NCBI GenBank assembly: GCA_009767595.1
Contig: VSDK01004519.1
Span: 9,397 to 73,396, forward strand
Reading direction: 5' to 3'
DNA from: Symbiodinium kawagutii
Taxonomy: Eukaryota > Sar > Dinophyceae > Suessiales > Symbiodiniaceae
DNA length: 64,000 nucleotides
The notes below the pieces were generated by a model that was given only the letters and a program-made list of their open reading frames with translations, made no database searches and was not told where the DNA came from. Both the position numbers and the translations under genes were made by a program. Below, piece after piece: positions 42,431-55,283 of the stretch (position 1 is the stretch's first letter; each line of letters starts with the position of its first letter).

Positions 42431-42752
42431 GTGTGAATTACAACAGATCGAACAAAGGAGGGCCATTTTTTAAGGAATTTTTATTGCCAAATTAATTCCG
42501 AACCCTTGAACAAATTTGAACAACAACGACAAACAGCAACCATTATGATGAGTGGCCATTGGTTGATTGATGGTCGATACCAGAGGAGAAGAACCACAAC
42601 ATGGACATAGATCAAACAATCGACAGCTGTGATGATTGGCCATTGATTGATGGTCGGTTGATCACAGTTGACATGCACAGCGATTAGCTAACACTGGTAT
42701 CATGGAAGTATCACGGGGTACCCAAGAACCAGCTGTTGATCGCTTATTGCAG

Positions 42753-43116
42753 GGGTTCTGAACCCTACAGTTCTGATCATCATCTTCATACCCTCACTTA
42801 TGTCGATGGACTTTCACTGGGGAAGTGTAATGCTTTAGGCGTTGCCATTCGAGGTTTCGTTTCCGAAATCTCCCCGAGCAATGGGTTAATCTCTTCGCCA
42901 AAAACATCTATTTGGTACGTCCAGATCAAGATCTATCGACGAGGGTTCAGCCAGGTTTATCTCAACGGCAGGGTCAGCTCTAGTGAAGCTGTAGCCATCA
43001 GAGGTTCCAGGCCCTGGCTGAGCCGAGACTTTCAAATGAATACGGTGCTTTTCTGGTGGCTACGCGCCCAATCTACAGACAGCTTCGTATCTGTCTCAGC
43101 CTCTATATATGGATGA
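42753..43116 (+). CDS. Weak exon candidate
   Basis: CGCTTATTGCAG acceptor followed by a long open frame (GSEPYSSDHHLHTLTYVDGL and onward). Length and lack of a clear donor make chance likely. No family match. Confidence 0.25.
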
Positions 43117-43129
43117 TGGGTTGATAAGT

Positions 43130-43235
43130 AGATAGGTATATAGATAGATTGGTAGAGAGGGAGATAGTAGATAGGTAGATAAGTAGAGACATAAGTAGAT
43201 GGATAAGCAGATAGACAGACAGATTGACAGATAAT
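43130..43235. repeat. Degenerate (GATA) array
   Basis: GATAGATA, GTAGATA and GACAGA variants. Confidence 0.85.
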
Positions 43236-43827
43236 TTCATAAAGAAACACCCTGTATTCAATGAATTCAAGTAATCTCGACCCATTGCGCAATTGCCACT
43301 GGATTTATCCAGGGTCCCCTATTGTCACGACGCCTCCAGCACAGCCTTATTGGTGACAGTATCTTTGGAATTACAATTTGGTAGATTTGTCACGCTTTGA
43401 CAAAGAAACTCTGGTTCTTTAAGCCACAGTTTTCCATCTTTTTGAATGTCCCATATTTCAAAACCATCTCAAGTTGTTCAGCAGTGACCGAAATCGCAGG
43501 AAGCCTTACTGGGAGAAGAAGGTGAAGACTCCTCGAAGGGTGGAATGAACTTGAAGGTCAATCTCTGAGGGACGCAGGGACAGCAGGGGACAGGATGCAG
43601 GTGCCAAAGTACTGGTTGATGCTAAGGGGTTCAGGAACCGTGTTTGCTGGGCTTCATAAATGGTGGTGGATAAATGCTGATGGTACGAATATTGGATGGT
43701 TATGGATGGTTACTGTACTAGTTATTGGATGAGGTTACTGATGGTTACTCATGGTTACTGATGGTACATATTGGATGTTGATCAGTGATTTTGATATCTT
43801 TTCTTGGGTTTTTGCGCATGGCTCCAG

Positions 43828-43953
43828 CCACCACTGCATGGGTTTCCCGTGTGCTCAACCTGCCGCCCCGGCTGCTCCAGTCCGCTGTGTCTGCTATGGT
43901 GGAGCGTTTGGAGGACCGAAAGCGGCCGTCGTTGGGTGAACCTTCGGCTGATG
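43828..43953 (+). CDS. 126-nt exon with strong donor
   Basis: GCATGGCTCCAG acceptor and GCTGATG|GTATGT donor, 42 codons: WVSRVLNLPPRLLQSAVSAM then VERLEDRKRPSLGEPSADG. Helix followed by a hydrophilic tail. Confidence 0.6.
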
Positions 43954-43999
43954 GTATGTGCAGTTGGGGCTGCCTGGGATGACCATGGTTAGTTGCACC

Positions 44000-44810
44000 C
44001 TATAGATCCTTATAGCCCTGAACTTCCCCCAAACTAACCATGCTTTGTGATGGCACTACGAATCTTACAGTGATTTTAGTTCCCAGAAACACGAATGGGA
44101 TGCCAAAGCGCGGAAAACATGCCAAACCCATTGGCTCTGAATCCCTAGTGATGGCATCCCTAGTATTTCTGGGATGACCTAGTAAACCCAATGATTGAGA
44201 ACCACTAGGGAAGCCAAACCCTGCTGAGTGATTCCTCCTTGGCTACAGGGTATGTCATGAAACAGCAACGAATAGCAACGATTCAGGGGCGTTTTTTTCG
44301 CGGCCGAGCCATTGGGGTTGCCACCAGGCATGGTTGCCAGGCAACCCCAGCTACAATAAGCGATACTAGTTGCAGGTACCTGGGTTATGGATGTAGGTGA
44401 TGCAATCCTAATTTAGGTTGCTTACGGGCCTACGGGTCGGACCACTGTTGATGAACAATGACATTAATAGCTAGAATAACCCATCACAGTTGGTTGCAGG
44501 ATGTATTACTGCATTGTACAAGCATTAATTATAATCCATGCTCAAACATTCTTATTGTGGTGATTGGTTATGCTCCTCTGCTACTGAATTCTGTGTAGGT
44601 TAACCATTTCTTCATGGTGATTAGAAACAGTCCTTAGCCATCAATTAAGCACAATCAATCATTATTCATGGTAATTCTTTATGACTAAACAATCATTCAA
44701 ACCATCGTTAACCATCAGAAATCACCAGCACTCAATCACCATTAACCATCATCATTGACCACTAGAACCACCATTAACTATCAATTGACCAACCATTAGC
44801 GATCAACCAT
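44000..44810. other. Intron or spacer rich in AACCAT/ATGGTT
   Basis: A weak open frame follows GGCTACAG near 44249 (YVMKQQRIATIQGRFFRG), not firm enough to call. The rest is low-complexity AACCATCA sequence. Confidence 0.4.
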
Positions 44811-44867
44811 CATTGACTGACCAACCCTCGCTACTTGATTGGCTAAAGCCACTGCTAAAATCATTAT

Positions 44868-45117
44868 TCACCAACCATTCACCAACCATTCACCAACCAT
44901 TCACGAACTATTCACCAACCATTAACCACCTATTCACCAACCATTCACCAACCATTCACCAACCATTCACCAACCATTCACCAACCATTCACCAACCATT
45001 AACCACCTATTCACCAACCATTCACCAACCATTCACCAACCATTCACCAACCATTCACCAACTATTCCCCAACCATTCACCAACTATTCACCAACCATTC
45101 ACCAACTACCAACTGAC
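44868..45117. repeat. 11-bp CACCAACCATT tandem array
   Basis: About 20 units of 11 bp with occasional TTAACCACCTATT variants that themselves recur (44931 and 45001). Confidence 0.95.
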
Positions 45118-45188
45118 CATTAACCAACCACTAAGCAACCACTCACCAACCATACACCATCAACCCTCACGACCTCACCATCTGCCAG

Positions 45189-45262
45189 GACAGCGCGCAG
45201 CGTTTGGAGATGGCCACTGCCGGAGGCGGTCAAGGCGCAAAAAACGGTTGCGGGCACTGGAT
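45189..45262 (+). CDS. Exon candidate
   Basis: CATCTGCCAG acceptor, then DSAQRLEMATAGGGQGAKNG and CGHW. GC-rich against AT-rich flanks. The donor is not canonical. Confidence 0.5.
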
Positions 45263-46379
45263 AGCCATGGGTCAAGATGCTTCATATAGGTTCGTATTGG
45301 ATGACTCTGTATATAATATTTATATGTATGTATATATATATATATATATCTAGAGTACATGACTATATACCATATGGGTTATATCTTTTCAAATCCATAC
45401 AAGATTAGACATACATGTTGTATATATATATATAAATGCATATACATATTGGTGGTGATAATGAGGGTTATGCTTAGGAAACGCTTCGGCAGAAATGCCA
45501 GAGTGTGCCGAAGGTATTCTGTAATCATGATTCAAGTACACATACCGTACCATGAGAATTGTGTTCACGGACTGGAGCTTCATTTTGACAACATGGGTGG
45601 CTTTTGCGTAAAAAGGAACGCTTTTGACGAAATTTGAATTTTGTAGGGTGACCCTTGGCCCTGAACTGATCAAGGTCTCTCTCAATTCAGAGCACTGATT
45701 TCACTAAGAAGTAACATGTTTTCATGATTTCATGGGGCTCCCCCGAGCCCCGCATTTGCACATCCATACAATGCGTACGTAAAGGACCCAGATTCTGCTT
45801 AATTTTTCCAAAGTGATACAATGTAAGGCCCTTGCTTCGCGTTTGTCTCTCGATTCACGTGTTGCTTGAGAGCAAGACGGGCTTGGCCCTGCACCTGACA
45901 TCCAATCCCCGTTGGATGCTTGCCTTTCGGCTCACTTTTCCTTCTGGACACCCAATGCCTAGACACATGGTAAAGGAGGCATGGTAAAATCTGGTCATAG
46001 TCAGAAAAACGGGCATTCAATACATACACTGTACAATATGTGGGTATATATATATATATACTAACTTCATATGTATGTCAATATATTATTATTATTATTA
46101 TTATCATTATTATTCTTATTATTATTATTATTGTTACTATAATTATTGTTACTATTATTGTTATTGTTATCATTATTACTATTATTTATTACTATTATTA
46201 TTGTTATTATTCTTATCCTTGAATCTGCTAAGATAGACATCCAAGGTGTGTGCATAATATATCATAGACGTTACGTGAATGTATTACATGTATACACAGT
46301 AGATGTTGAGACTCAAAAACGCATCTCTGCTGTTTGGATCATGATCATTGATCTTCCAAATTTTTCCCGCTTGTTTCAG
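45263..46379. other. Intron or spacer with (TA) and (ATT) repeats
   Basis: TA runs near 45330-45350 and 45420-45435 and an (ATT)n block at 46083-46220. Asn/Ile frames are repeat products. Confidence 0.6.
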
Positions 46380-47794
46380 GAGGTTCTGCCGAGATGGAGG
46401 ACGCAAGCGGGAACAACAGCTGTTTGTGGACATGGAAAAAACTGGCTGGTGGTTTTAAACACTTATATTTTCGCGAGTAGTTGTTGACAAATGGTTGGTT
46501 GACGAATATTTTTCCTAGGGGTGCTTCAAGCACCAACCAGAAAAGTATCTGGGATGCTTGAGAATCAGCAGGGATGCAATGATGGGTGACCGCGCACCCA
46601 AGCACGGAGCCTCAATGGCTGATAGTTGGCAGTGAGGTGAACATCTCACCGGCGAGCTGGTCACGCAATGGGTGGACCTTGGTTGTCATGTCATGGAGCT
46701 TTGACATGAAAGCTATGTAGAGGTATATGCGTATAATGTGCGTATAACAATGTGTATTGAGATACAGATCTTGTAAATTGACTGTGCAGATTCTTAGTAT
46801 GCAAACAACTAGATATATGCATATATATATACACATAGATACGAACATCTCCACAATCATATGCACTACGTGGAGATATATGATACGTCTGCATACACAC
46901 ACATAAACATACATACATAGTATATCTTTTTGCATTCCTTCCACCTAGCTACTTTGCACTCAGACAGGATATAGCATTTCTCCTCTCAAGCCTTATCAGG
47001 ATTTACTATAAACACCACGCCGAAGATTCCAGTTTCTTTCTATTTGGGGTTTGTATTCATTCTCTTGTGAACGAGACCTTGATAGAGCATCCCTTGAGCA
47101 AACACTGGCAGGTCCTGGTTTCACTTATGGAAACTGAGGGATGACCGAGGCCCAATTTTCAGGCTCAATGTAGGCTCCTGGGGTCCTACCAGACGGGCAA
47201 TACTTCGACAACCTGCGTTTCTATTCAATCTTTTCATGCAGTTGACTCTGTCCATCATTTTTATGAGGCTGAAGTGATTCTGAAATTCTATACATTTTGT
47301 GAACTTGAGGCGTGGGAGTTGTGTTTTGACTATGGCAAAATGTTTGTCGGATGCACTTGTCTTTTTCTGGGATGCGAGCAACACGAAGATCAGCAGTAGA
47401 AGAGTAAAAAGCATGGGCTAGTGAAACTTCCACCCCGCTGATATATAGATTGTGTATGCGGCACGGGCATATACAGACTAACGCGTGACAACTTACAAAC
47501 AGATACATATACATGCATGATTATGCACATCTCTCAATAGTTATTAGACACAATTATTGGTGCAAGTGTATAATTTTGCATGTATTCGGTCGCTATATAC
47601 TCATTGGGTTTACGACGACAATACATAAAACAACACAACCTAAAACCTGCAAACAATTTCCTGTTTTTGCACTCACAATCTCCAAACAACACTATCTATA
47701 TAAATAACACATCCAATCCAGCGCGGGTTTGTCCAACAATGGTGACTGTTTCACCCATGTTTATGATTGGATGGCAAGTAGGTACCACCCTTTA

Positions 47795-47888
47795 ATGCCA
47801 ACCCTGGAATAACAACCCCTGGTTGATCATATAATAGGGGTATCCCCCAAGTTCGCCAACTGGTTTCCCATTGAAGTGCTACCCCTCC
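47795..47888. repeat. Dispersed repeat, copy 2
   Basis: Second copy of the family at 33993-34080, with the same block order and about 80 percent similarity by eye. Confidence 0.7.
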
Positions 47889-48084
47889 ACTAATACACAT
47901 GGAATTGGTTCATCCGGGATTCACATTACTCGTATTGCCGTTGAACCACTACGAACTCACGAGCTCAAGCAGCCATTTTCCATCATTTTCCAACCATACA
48001 CCAGGGACACGCCCACCTTTCAACCGGCCTGGCACCCTCCTACCAGTCCTACCTCAGGCAGTCCCACGTTGTGCCGCGGCGCAG

Positions 48085-48183
48085 GACTTGATCCGTCGCG
48101 AGTTGGGCGCAGTGGCCTTGGCGTTGTCACAGCAGCAGCGCGACACAGCACAGGAGAGCATGGTGCAGGCCCGACAGGGCCCG
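48085..48183 (+). CDS. Exon candidate, coiled-coil-like
   Basis: After GCGGCGCAG the frame reads DLIRRELGAVALALSQQQRD, TAQESMVQARQ. It may end at CCCG|GTGATG. An overlapping frame is also open but is less protein-like. Confidence 0.55.
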
Positions 48184-48285
48184 GTGATGGCACAGGATTT
48201 CGCTGAGTTCATGTATTTATGGATGGTTAATATAGGGATTAGTAGGGGAGAATAAGCAACAACAATGGTCAAGCAACTGCTAGTT

Positions 48286-48393
48286 GGTGATTTGTCAAGT
48301 TATAGGGGGCGCCTCCAGTTATCATCCCATTTTAAACATTGTTCCTTGATAAACCAACCATAAGTTTGGGGTCCCATGTTTTGAGAAACCACC
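48286..48393. mobile_element. MITE family member
   Basis: Left arm GGTGATTTGTCAAGTTATAG and right arm GTTTTGAGAAACCACC, 108 bp. Confidence 0.65.
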
Positions 48394-48856
48394 ATTTGGT
48401 CCAAAACGATGAATAAGGTAACCTGACACCTGACTAGCGATTGTCACTTGTCAACCGTTGTGGATGATTCACATCATCATTGATATACTGCAAAGCATCT
48501 TGATCAGAAACCAAGAAAGTGGTCATATTGACCATGAAGCAAGAAGGAACGTTGTTCATCCTTTCAAATTATGGTATGGGTGAAGTGGTAGCAAATTGCT
48601 TCTGAGCCTACCTGCCCTTAAGTCTGCCCTTGTGTTTGGAATCTAGCTCCAAACAACTCAAGACTTGGGTACTGATTGAAACCAGAATCGCAAGAGCACG
48701 CACGCAAGACCATCGTAGGAGCCAAGAAAAACCAGCCGGGCTTGCGGACGTTTCTATCTTTTATACTGTAAATATACCAAACAAACAAACAAAAAACATA
48801 TTTACACACATATATGAATACACACACACACACATATATATATATATTTTTGTTAG

Positions 48857-48950
48857 TTCCTGGTCAAATGACCTGGAGCTGTGGGGCACGAACGTGCCTG
48901 ATTCACTCTGCACTGTATGGGGGATACACTGCCACGGTCAACAGTACCAG
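48857..48950 (+). CDS. Exon with good donor
   Basis: TTTTTGTTAG acceptor and AGTACCAG|GTGCAT donor: SWSNDLELWGTNVPDSLCTV then WGIHCHGQQYQ. Trp/Cys content suggests a folded domain; not recognised. Confidence 0.5.
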
Positions 48951-49416
48951 GTGCATGCTGTGAGTAGAAAGGAAGGGCCAAAGGGCTTGTGCTACACTGA
49001 TGTCATTTCAGCATTACATCATCATTCTGAGTCGTGTCAGATTGTTTTTGACCCAGTGCTGGCGATTGACTTTCAATGGCCCCGCTTTGAGCCACCATGT
49101 GAAACTGCTGGTCAGAATTGGGAGTTCACAATGAACCAATGACCGAGACAATGTTGCTTGAGTGTAGTCCCTGCAACGTTAAATTGTTCCACAGCACTTG
49201 GCTGTACCACTGATGAGTAAACTCCTACACCACTTGGAAAAAACATAGGGCTCTTTATTTTGTTTGCATCTTAAGGCACTAGTGGCGCATGATTTTGTCA
49301 ATCAAGAGACAGGCTTTAGGTGATTTTTGTCCCGGCACTGTCAGAGACACCTTTTCCCACTGTTCTCTTTGCCATACCCAGCACAACAGCTGACGCAGTG
49401 TGTGCCTCCTGTGCAG

Positions 49417-49483
49417 GTAGGTGAGACAGTACGCGGAGAACTCTCCAATTTCAAGGCGGGGGCGTGGCCAGGCCGCTGCACTG
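49417..49483 (+). CDS. 67-nt exon with canonical borders
   Basis: CTCCTGTGCAG acceptor and GCACTG|GTAGGT donor: VGETVRGELSNFKAGAWPGR then CT. Confidence 0.55.
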
Positions 49484-49659
49484 GTAGGTTGATGAAAGTG
49501 CAAAAGTGGCCGGTGAATCAATAATGCACATTATCACAATTTCAAGTGATCCGTAATGATGATGGTGGTGGTAAATGGTCATTAGTAGGAGTCAATATCT
49601 CTAACATTCACTATTCCTAAGCACATCTAACATCATCTAACATCATCTAATCACCCAGA

Positions 49660-49662
49660 ACT

Positions 49663-49757
<95 letters not shown>

Positions 49758-49758
49758 T

Positions 49759-49800
<42 letters not shown>

Positions 49801-49806
49801 AGCATC
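49660..49806. repeat. (ATC)n then (AGC)n microsatellite
   Basis: About 44 ATC units and five AGC units. The poly-Asp and poly-Met frames are artefacts. Confidence 0.95.
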
Positions 49807-49853
49807 ATCCAAGCCATCACCATCAACAAACCATCCCTTGAAGTCGTCCTCAG

Positions 49854-49949
49854 AATTCGGACCGGGCCTGGACTGGGCGCGCATGACGTGAACGTGTCCG
49901 GGAAAGTCATGGCTGTAGCGACGTCACAATCTTTGGATTCTCCACTTTG
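49854..49949 (+). CDS. Exon with GTGAGT donor
   Basis: AGTCGTCCTCAG acceptor and CCACTTTG|GTGAGT donor: IRTGPGLGAHDVNVSGKVMA then VATSQSLDSPL. Confidence 0.55.
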
Positions 49950-50249
49950 GTGAGTCAACTTCTCTTTGGATTTTCCAAAAGCAAAATTGTATGATTTGTG
50001 GGCAAACGATCATATCATCATATCTGTTTTCGTTTCCTCCGTGTTTTTTCGGTGTTTAAAAGAAAAGAGTTGCCCAACTGCACCTGTAAATCAACTGTAA
50101 ACCATGGCATTGCCCAACTGTAAACCGTTCCCCCTATGGTTCCCCCATGGTTTCACTATGGTTGGCCATCGCTTGGTGGTCAACCCATGAGCCCCGCCCC
50201 TGAAAACCCGGCAGTGCATTGGGTCGCACTGCCGCTCGCATCCTGTCAG

Positions 50250-50332
50250 GACGCTCAAGTGGGCCAAGTATCAGAGGTGGTGAACATAAAGTTGTCCGAG
50301 TTCTCTGAGCAGATGAGTCCCTTGGCGACATG
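50250..50332 (+). CDS. Exon candidate, helical
   Basis: CATCCTGTCAG acceptor, then DAQVGQVSEVVNIKLSEFSE and QMSPLAT, ending near ACATG|GTGGTG. The exact donor is uncertain by one or two bases. Confidence 0.55.
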
Positions 50333-50673
50333 GTGGTGTCACTAGGGAACCCCCCAATGGAAGGGATGGTTTACAAAAAAACATGTTGGCAACATTTTTG
50401 TTTCTTGCTAGAAATGGTGAATGTTGGTGATCAAGATCGGGTGATTTGGGGGTCCGTTATTTTTGTGAAACGCGCACGTTGAAAGAAGAATAGGAAGAGG
50501 AAAATATTGCATCGGGAGAGGATGGAAAGAATGACAAATGGAGAGAATGCAGTAGGAAGAGGATGGAAGAGGAACTTCAGTGGCCAGTGGTTGTTGTATG
50601 GAACTTGTTGCCTTCTTTCTGGGGATGGAGTCCTTCTGTTGCTTTGCTGGATGAGTTAGCGACCCCTGCCCAG

Positions 50674-50711
50674 ATGAGAACATGATGCGCATCGAGACAG
50701 GAATGGACAAG
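50674..50711 (+). CDS. 38-nt micro-exon
   Basis: CCCTGCCCAG acceptor and GACAAG|GTGGGT donor: ENMMRIETGMDK. Similar size and layout to the micro-exons at 30639 and 34439. The frame stays open past the donor (VGAVMESC). Confidence 0.5.
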
Positions 50712-51135
50712 GTGGGTGCGGTGATGGAGTCCTGCAAGTTTCGGATCAGTGCTTGGAAATGGATTTTTGTATATTTTTGTGATCTCGCTTGAAGGAACAC
50801 CATTCTTCAGTGATTCATCATCTACTCAAGTCAGTTTGCTATGCAATACTCAGCTTGAAGCGCTCCCCTTCGAAAGATTTGATCAAAACAAGCTCAGGCC
50901 GAGAACGCCAAACACTCTGAAGGTCATGGTACCGTTTTGATCCATTTTGGCCAATGACCAGCATCTCAGTACCTTAGTCCTCAGCACGGTTTCGCCACCC
51001 ACCAGCTGCTGTGGGCAGGTCCTGATGAGCGTAGAGAAAGCCCCGGCTGGAGAAAAAGAGAGCCGCAAGTCTCGAGCTGACCGCGGATAAGGACAGCTGA
51101 GGGGTGGTGGCGCATTGGTGGATTGAGAGCACTTT

Positions 51136-51235
51136 GGGGGTTTCTCAAGTCATAGGGGTACCCCGAAATCAGCCAGTATTAATCATAGCAATAAACCATC
51201 CATGACTTGAGGGTCCTGCATTTTGAGAAACCACC
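51136..51235. mobile_element. MITE family member
   Basis: Left arm GGGTTTCTCAAGTCATAGGG with GTACCCC; right arm GCATTTTGAGAAACCACC. 100 bp. Confidence 0.75.
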
Positions 51236-52057
51236 ATCTGTAGGTTGGATGGCATGAGAGGCAAACGAACATCCTAAGAAACTACGCATTTTTACATTCC
51301 TGATCGTTGAAGGGGCTTTGCCTCATTGTGCCTCATTTACTTCGGGCACTTTGGAATAGTTCTCCCAATACAGGTCTAAGTTTTTGGGGTTTCAACCACC
51401 TTGAGAAATCTCCAGGCTCAGAGTTTTCGTGCTCAGACAGTGGAAAAGGTATTCGTGGCACGCTTTTTGTATTTCCTTTTCCACTTACAACTTAAGGCTC
51501 TAAGGACTTCCTCCTCTTTGAAAAAATCTCCTCGTGTTTTCCAACGTTGGTTTGCGTTGTTTGGTGCGGAGTTTCACCCATGTAGAGCAAGGAACCTGCC
51601 ACCAGGGAAACATCATTGAAGCCCAGTTAACCGTTGGGGCTGTGACCAGAGGCTTTGTGCTCAAGAGAAGATGACCCTTCGACCCGGAAAACCCAAAGGA
51701 GATGTAAAAAGATTGGGACAATTTGGAGATCAGGGATGATCATGGGGATGACTTTTTGATGAACTTTATCCCCATGACACGCAATCATGGTTGAGGATCA
51801 TGACTGCTTGTTGATTGCTTGTTGGGATACCGGCTGGCTTTATGACCTCCCAGCAGGGGGAGAAGCTCTCCCAACCGAGCATTTGGAAGGGAATCAGCTC
51901 TTGGGAGTTTCTCCCAGTTCGATTGGGAGTGGGGACAATCAAGCAACTCCCATTTAACGTACAAATATGGATACACTTTTTGTGCCCGGTGATGATGATA
52001 GATGACAGGAAACTGGTGAATAAATAGGTTGAAGTCATTGTGCTCCTTGTCCTTCAG

Positions 52058-52107
52058 GCGAGAATTGAGCAAATGAACAAGATTTTGCCTATTGCCTCAG
52101 ATCCTTG
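52058..52107 (+). CDS. 50-nt micro-exon
   Basis: TGTCCTTCAG acceptor and ATCCTTG|GTAGCA donor: ARIEQMNKILPIASDP. A further helix-like stretch (LQIVTNRLENCSRENAA, about 52150-52200) follows downstream. Confidence 0.5.
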
Positions 52108-52355
52108 GTAGCATGGATCTACCGATGGTGCAGTGATCATCACAAGAGCTGCAAATAGTGACCAACCGACTTGAAAACTGCTCCAGAGAAAATGCAGCTT
52201 GGAGTCCTTCTATGAACACAGTTGTGTTCATATTGCATTTGCTCGTTTCCAGGTTGATGTTTATTGAAACATGCATGCATTTACAGATGTGCTTGATTGT
52301 CCATACGCATGCATGCGTGATCACGCCGCAAGTGCACATGTTTCGATCCCGATCT

Positions 52356-52461
52356 GGGTCTTTCTCAACATGGGGTACCCTCCAAATCATCCAACATTAA
52401 TCATTCATAGCAAGCCAACCATTTTTGGGGTTCCCATGGGTTCCCTCGTTTGAGAAAGCCC
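52356..52461. mobile_element. MITE family member, diverged
   Basis: GGGTCTTTCTCAACATGGGG left arm and CCCTCGTTTGAGAAAGCCC right arm. Confidence 0.65.
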
Positions 52462-52535
52462 TATCTCTACATTAGGTATGTACTGCCAGACCTGCGCCAC
52501 AACCCGCCAATCTGCTTAGGAATTGCCAACTTCTT

Positions 52536-53133
52536 TCAGGAAGTCATCCCTTTCAGGGACTTTCTTTTAAACTTTCTTCTATGTCGGTTCCAAGCAAAGA
52601 AAACATCGTAAACTGAGCATACCTCTGCCACCAGTCTGGGTAGCGACCTGTGTTGCCCGATTGGCACCGCCACCAGCTGAGGCATCTTCGCTGTTGCACC
52701 GGTATGGGCCTGTCTTTGTTTCCTTTTTTTAACGGGCCAGTTGTTTTTGCGCCCGGTCGAATCGGAAGGGGTCGCAGATTGATTATCAGAGTTCTGATCA
52801 TACATCTTTGCAAGCTGATTGGTGAGACATGACAAGGCTCCTGCAAAAATTCGAGCATTCCTGACGGCTGAAAATGGTCACAACAGGACTTGCGACTCTT
52901 CAGGAGCCTTTCAGTGGTGCAGTCTTCGCGCCTCTGAAAAACTGACCCTTCTGCACTTGTCCTTTTGTCTCACGCTCGCAAAGTGGCAGTCCCTGTGGAG
53001 CTGTGACCCACCGTGGTCCGTGCTACCTCGAAATGGAGGTGACTACTCATCACAGGACACGCCAATCCCATGCCATTTTTGTGGCGGCCATGGATGTCTA
53101 GGTGGAACCAACTGCATCCAACTGCCCCCCTGA
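52536..53133. other. Open frames on both strands, coding status unclear
   Basis: A minus frame (52835-52536) is basic and protein-like (KNNWPVKKRKQRQAHTGATA), and a + frame (52819-53133) ends with a Cys cluster (CHFCGGHGCLGGTNC). Neither has splice support. Confidence 0.3.
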
Positions 53134-54516
53134 AAATGGGTGCCCGATGGTGCCCGGTACCTTTCTTCATTGGGCTGTTCTTTCGGGGTAGCTTTGACCA
53201 GAAATGAAGAGTGATCCAAGCCGTTCAGTCATGGTCAGAGCTTGTAGGCCATTTCAATGAATGTTCGCCTGGTTTTCCTAGCCGGGGAATGCATATTCAG
53301 CGATATTCAATCATTCTTAAGTCTCTATCCACCAAGCACAAAGAGCAAAAGCACATGGTTCATGGTCTTTGGCACCACGATTTGTTTCCGTTCAATCTTT
53401 TTCAATCAGCAACCGGACACAGATAAGGCGTGGTTGTCATCACCAAGCGGCCGGGGCAACAATGACAGCGCTGGGGATGGGTCAATACATGACCAGATCC
53501 AACCAGGCAAAACAGGGGTACTAGTAGGTGAACATCACAACAGTTCGACTTCTTTGGTCGTGGGATGGGGTTGAGGGCAGCCAGCGCCATATCCAATGAA
53601 CTGAGATGATATAGGTAGCACCAGCGTTTTTTTTTGCTGGGCTAAGGAGGTGACTGACCAAAAAGCTGGTACCAGCAGCTCCAGCAGCACCGGTGATACA
53701 AGTGGGGACATCACCAGCAAGACCACAAGTGCCCAGGATATGGGTCAGCAACCAATACCATCAAGATTGGCTAGTGATGAAACTGGCAGCGAAGGTACAA
53801 AGTACCATCGTTAACCACGATCAACCATCATTTACCACGATTGGCAATTCTTGATCATGGTTACCCACCATGGTCTCACCATGTATTCATATCTGGACAT
53901 CTCAATCTAAGACAACAGGCCAGGTTCTACGGGCAGAAACTGGAATTTCGGCCTACAAGCGCTTGAAATAGACCATGTAAATTGGAATATGGCCAGCCAA
54001 ACAGGAGGATGTAATGAACCAATGCCGGTGATGCTACCAAAATGTTAGGGTAAGCAACACCCATAAGCGCGAGGGAGATTGGTTATGATCAAGCATCAAG
54101 CATGGCGACACTGGCAGCCCATTCTGCACTTCGGATCTATGTGCCAAGAATGGAGATACCAGGCTCGTCATTGGTTCCAGTCAACTTTCACAAAAATTCC
54201 ATTGCCTGAAGACTGAGATTTGGCCCATGGCCTTGCCACAAGAATTTCCATCCCGTTTCGGAGTCACATCCGTAGCAGTCTGCAGACCTTGAAGGTTTCT
54301 GCAAAACTCCCACTTGGGGTGTGTATGCCTGTACCATAACCCCCTGCAGTTCCAAGTGTATAGATTCAAATCGGAAAGAATGCCCGGTTGCACGGCAACG
54401 CATCCATTGCACAGACGGGCAGAAAATTCTGAAGCAGCTTGCGAAGAGTGCTTGAGCTTGTGTGTAGGGGGCCTTTGTGAATGAAAAGCAAGTGCAGGAG
54501 CATTCGGGTATCACAG

Positions 54517-54652
54517 TCAGCATCTCCACTCACCATTGTTCGGATTCACAAAACTGAACCCCACCACTCTGTGGAGAAAGTTTCGGGCCCTCATTTTAGC
54601 AGAGAGGCGCCTCAAAGACAGGCTGGTCCCCAAAGATGGCGAGGTTGCCTGA
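54517..54652 (+). CDS. Terminal exon candidate, basic helix
   Basis: GGGTATCACAG acceptor, then QHLHSPLFGFTKLNPTTLWR and KFRALILAERRLKDRLVPKD, GEVA, TGA at 54650. Confidence 0.45.
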
Positions 54653-55145
54653 TGCTTCATCCTTGTTGGGGAGGTTGTGGCCCTGTCAAGAATTTGCAAA
54701 ATTGGTTCTAACTCATAAACTGAAAATGAGGCTTTACGTATAAATGTAATGTTGCTTTTGTTCCAGAGAAATTGAGTGGGTGATCCATTTGATCGGTTAC
54801 TTATCAGAAACTGTGCTACTGGGTATATCTGGATTGAACATAAGTGGGTGGATGAGTGGTAGGGAAATCTCTCAACCTTCGAAAAACCTATAAACTTTGA
54901 ATCGATACTGATCAAGCAATGTGTTTTCACATCATGAGTGCAAAGGTCAGAACGAACATGGAGCGAATTCTACGAACTCACTTTAGGAATGTACACCGTA
55001 AACAGATGCAAACAGTCTATCTGTATTCATATGGACATATGTGTACACAGGCATATGTTTAGATACACATGATATATATATACACACATATATATATATA
55101 TCTATATCTATATATATATACGTATCTTATTTATGCATGTTTTAG

Positions 55146-55283
55146 ATCGCTAAGTCCGCCAAGTCTAGAAATACCCTCTACAAAGATGCGCGCGCAATCA
55201 TCCTGTCGCTGAGGTCGCGCCGAAGTCGTTTCGAATACTTGAGAAAAAGCGCGAGTTGCAGCGGCCACGTTCCCAAGCTCTGA
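55146..55283 (+). CDS. Terminal exon candidate, basic
   Basis: GCATGTTTTAG acceptor, 46 codons in phase 0 to TGA: IAKSAKSRNTLYKDARAIIL, SLRSRRSRFEYLRKSASCSG, HVPKL. The minus frame over the same span is also open, so the strand is not certain. Confidence 0.45.
   Translation: MAKSAKSRNTLYKDARAIILSLRSRRSRFEYLRKSASCSGHVPKL

Noticed and set aside
44868-45117. Regular direct repeats that might suggest a CRISPR array
   Set aside because: Units of 11 bp are contiguous with no unique spacers, and the genome is eukaryotic. It is a plain minisatellite.
47871-48206. Alternative 111-residue + frame over the exon at 48085
   Set aside because: Gly/Ser/Thr/Arg-rich, typical of an off-frame reading of GC-rich coding DNA. 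The helical frame is preferred.
49647-49958. Minus frames with poly-Met or poly-Asp
   Set aside because: (ATC)n artefact, antisense to the exon at 49854.
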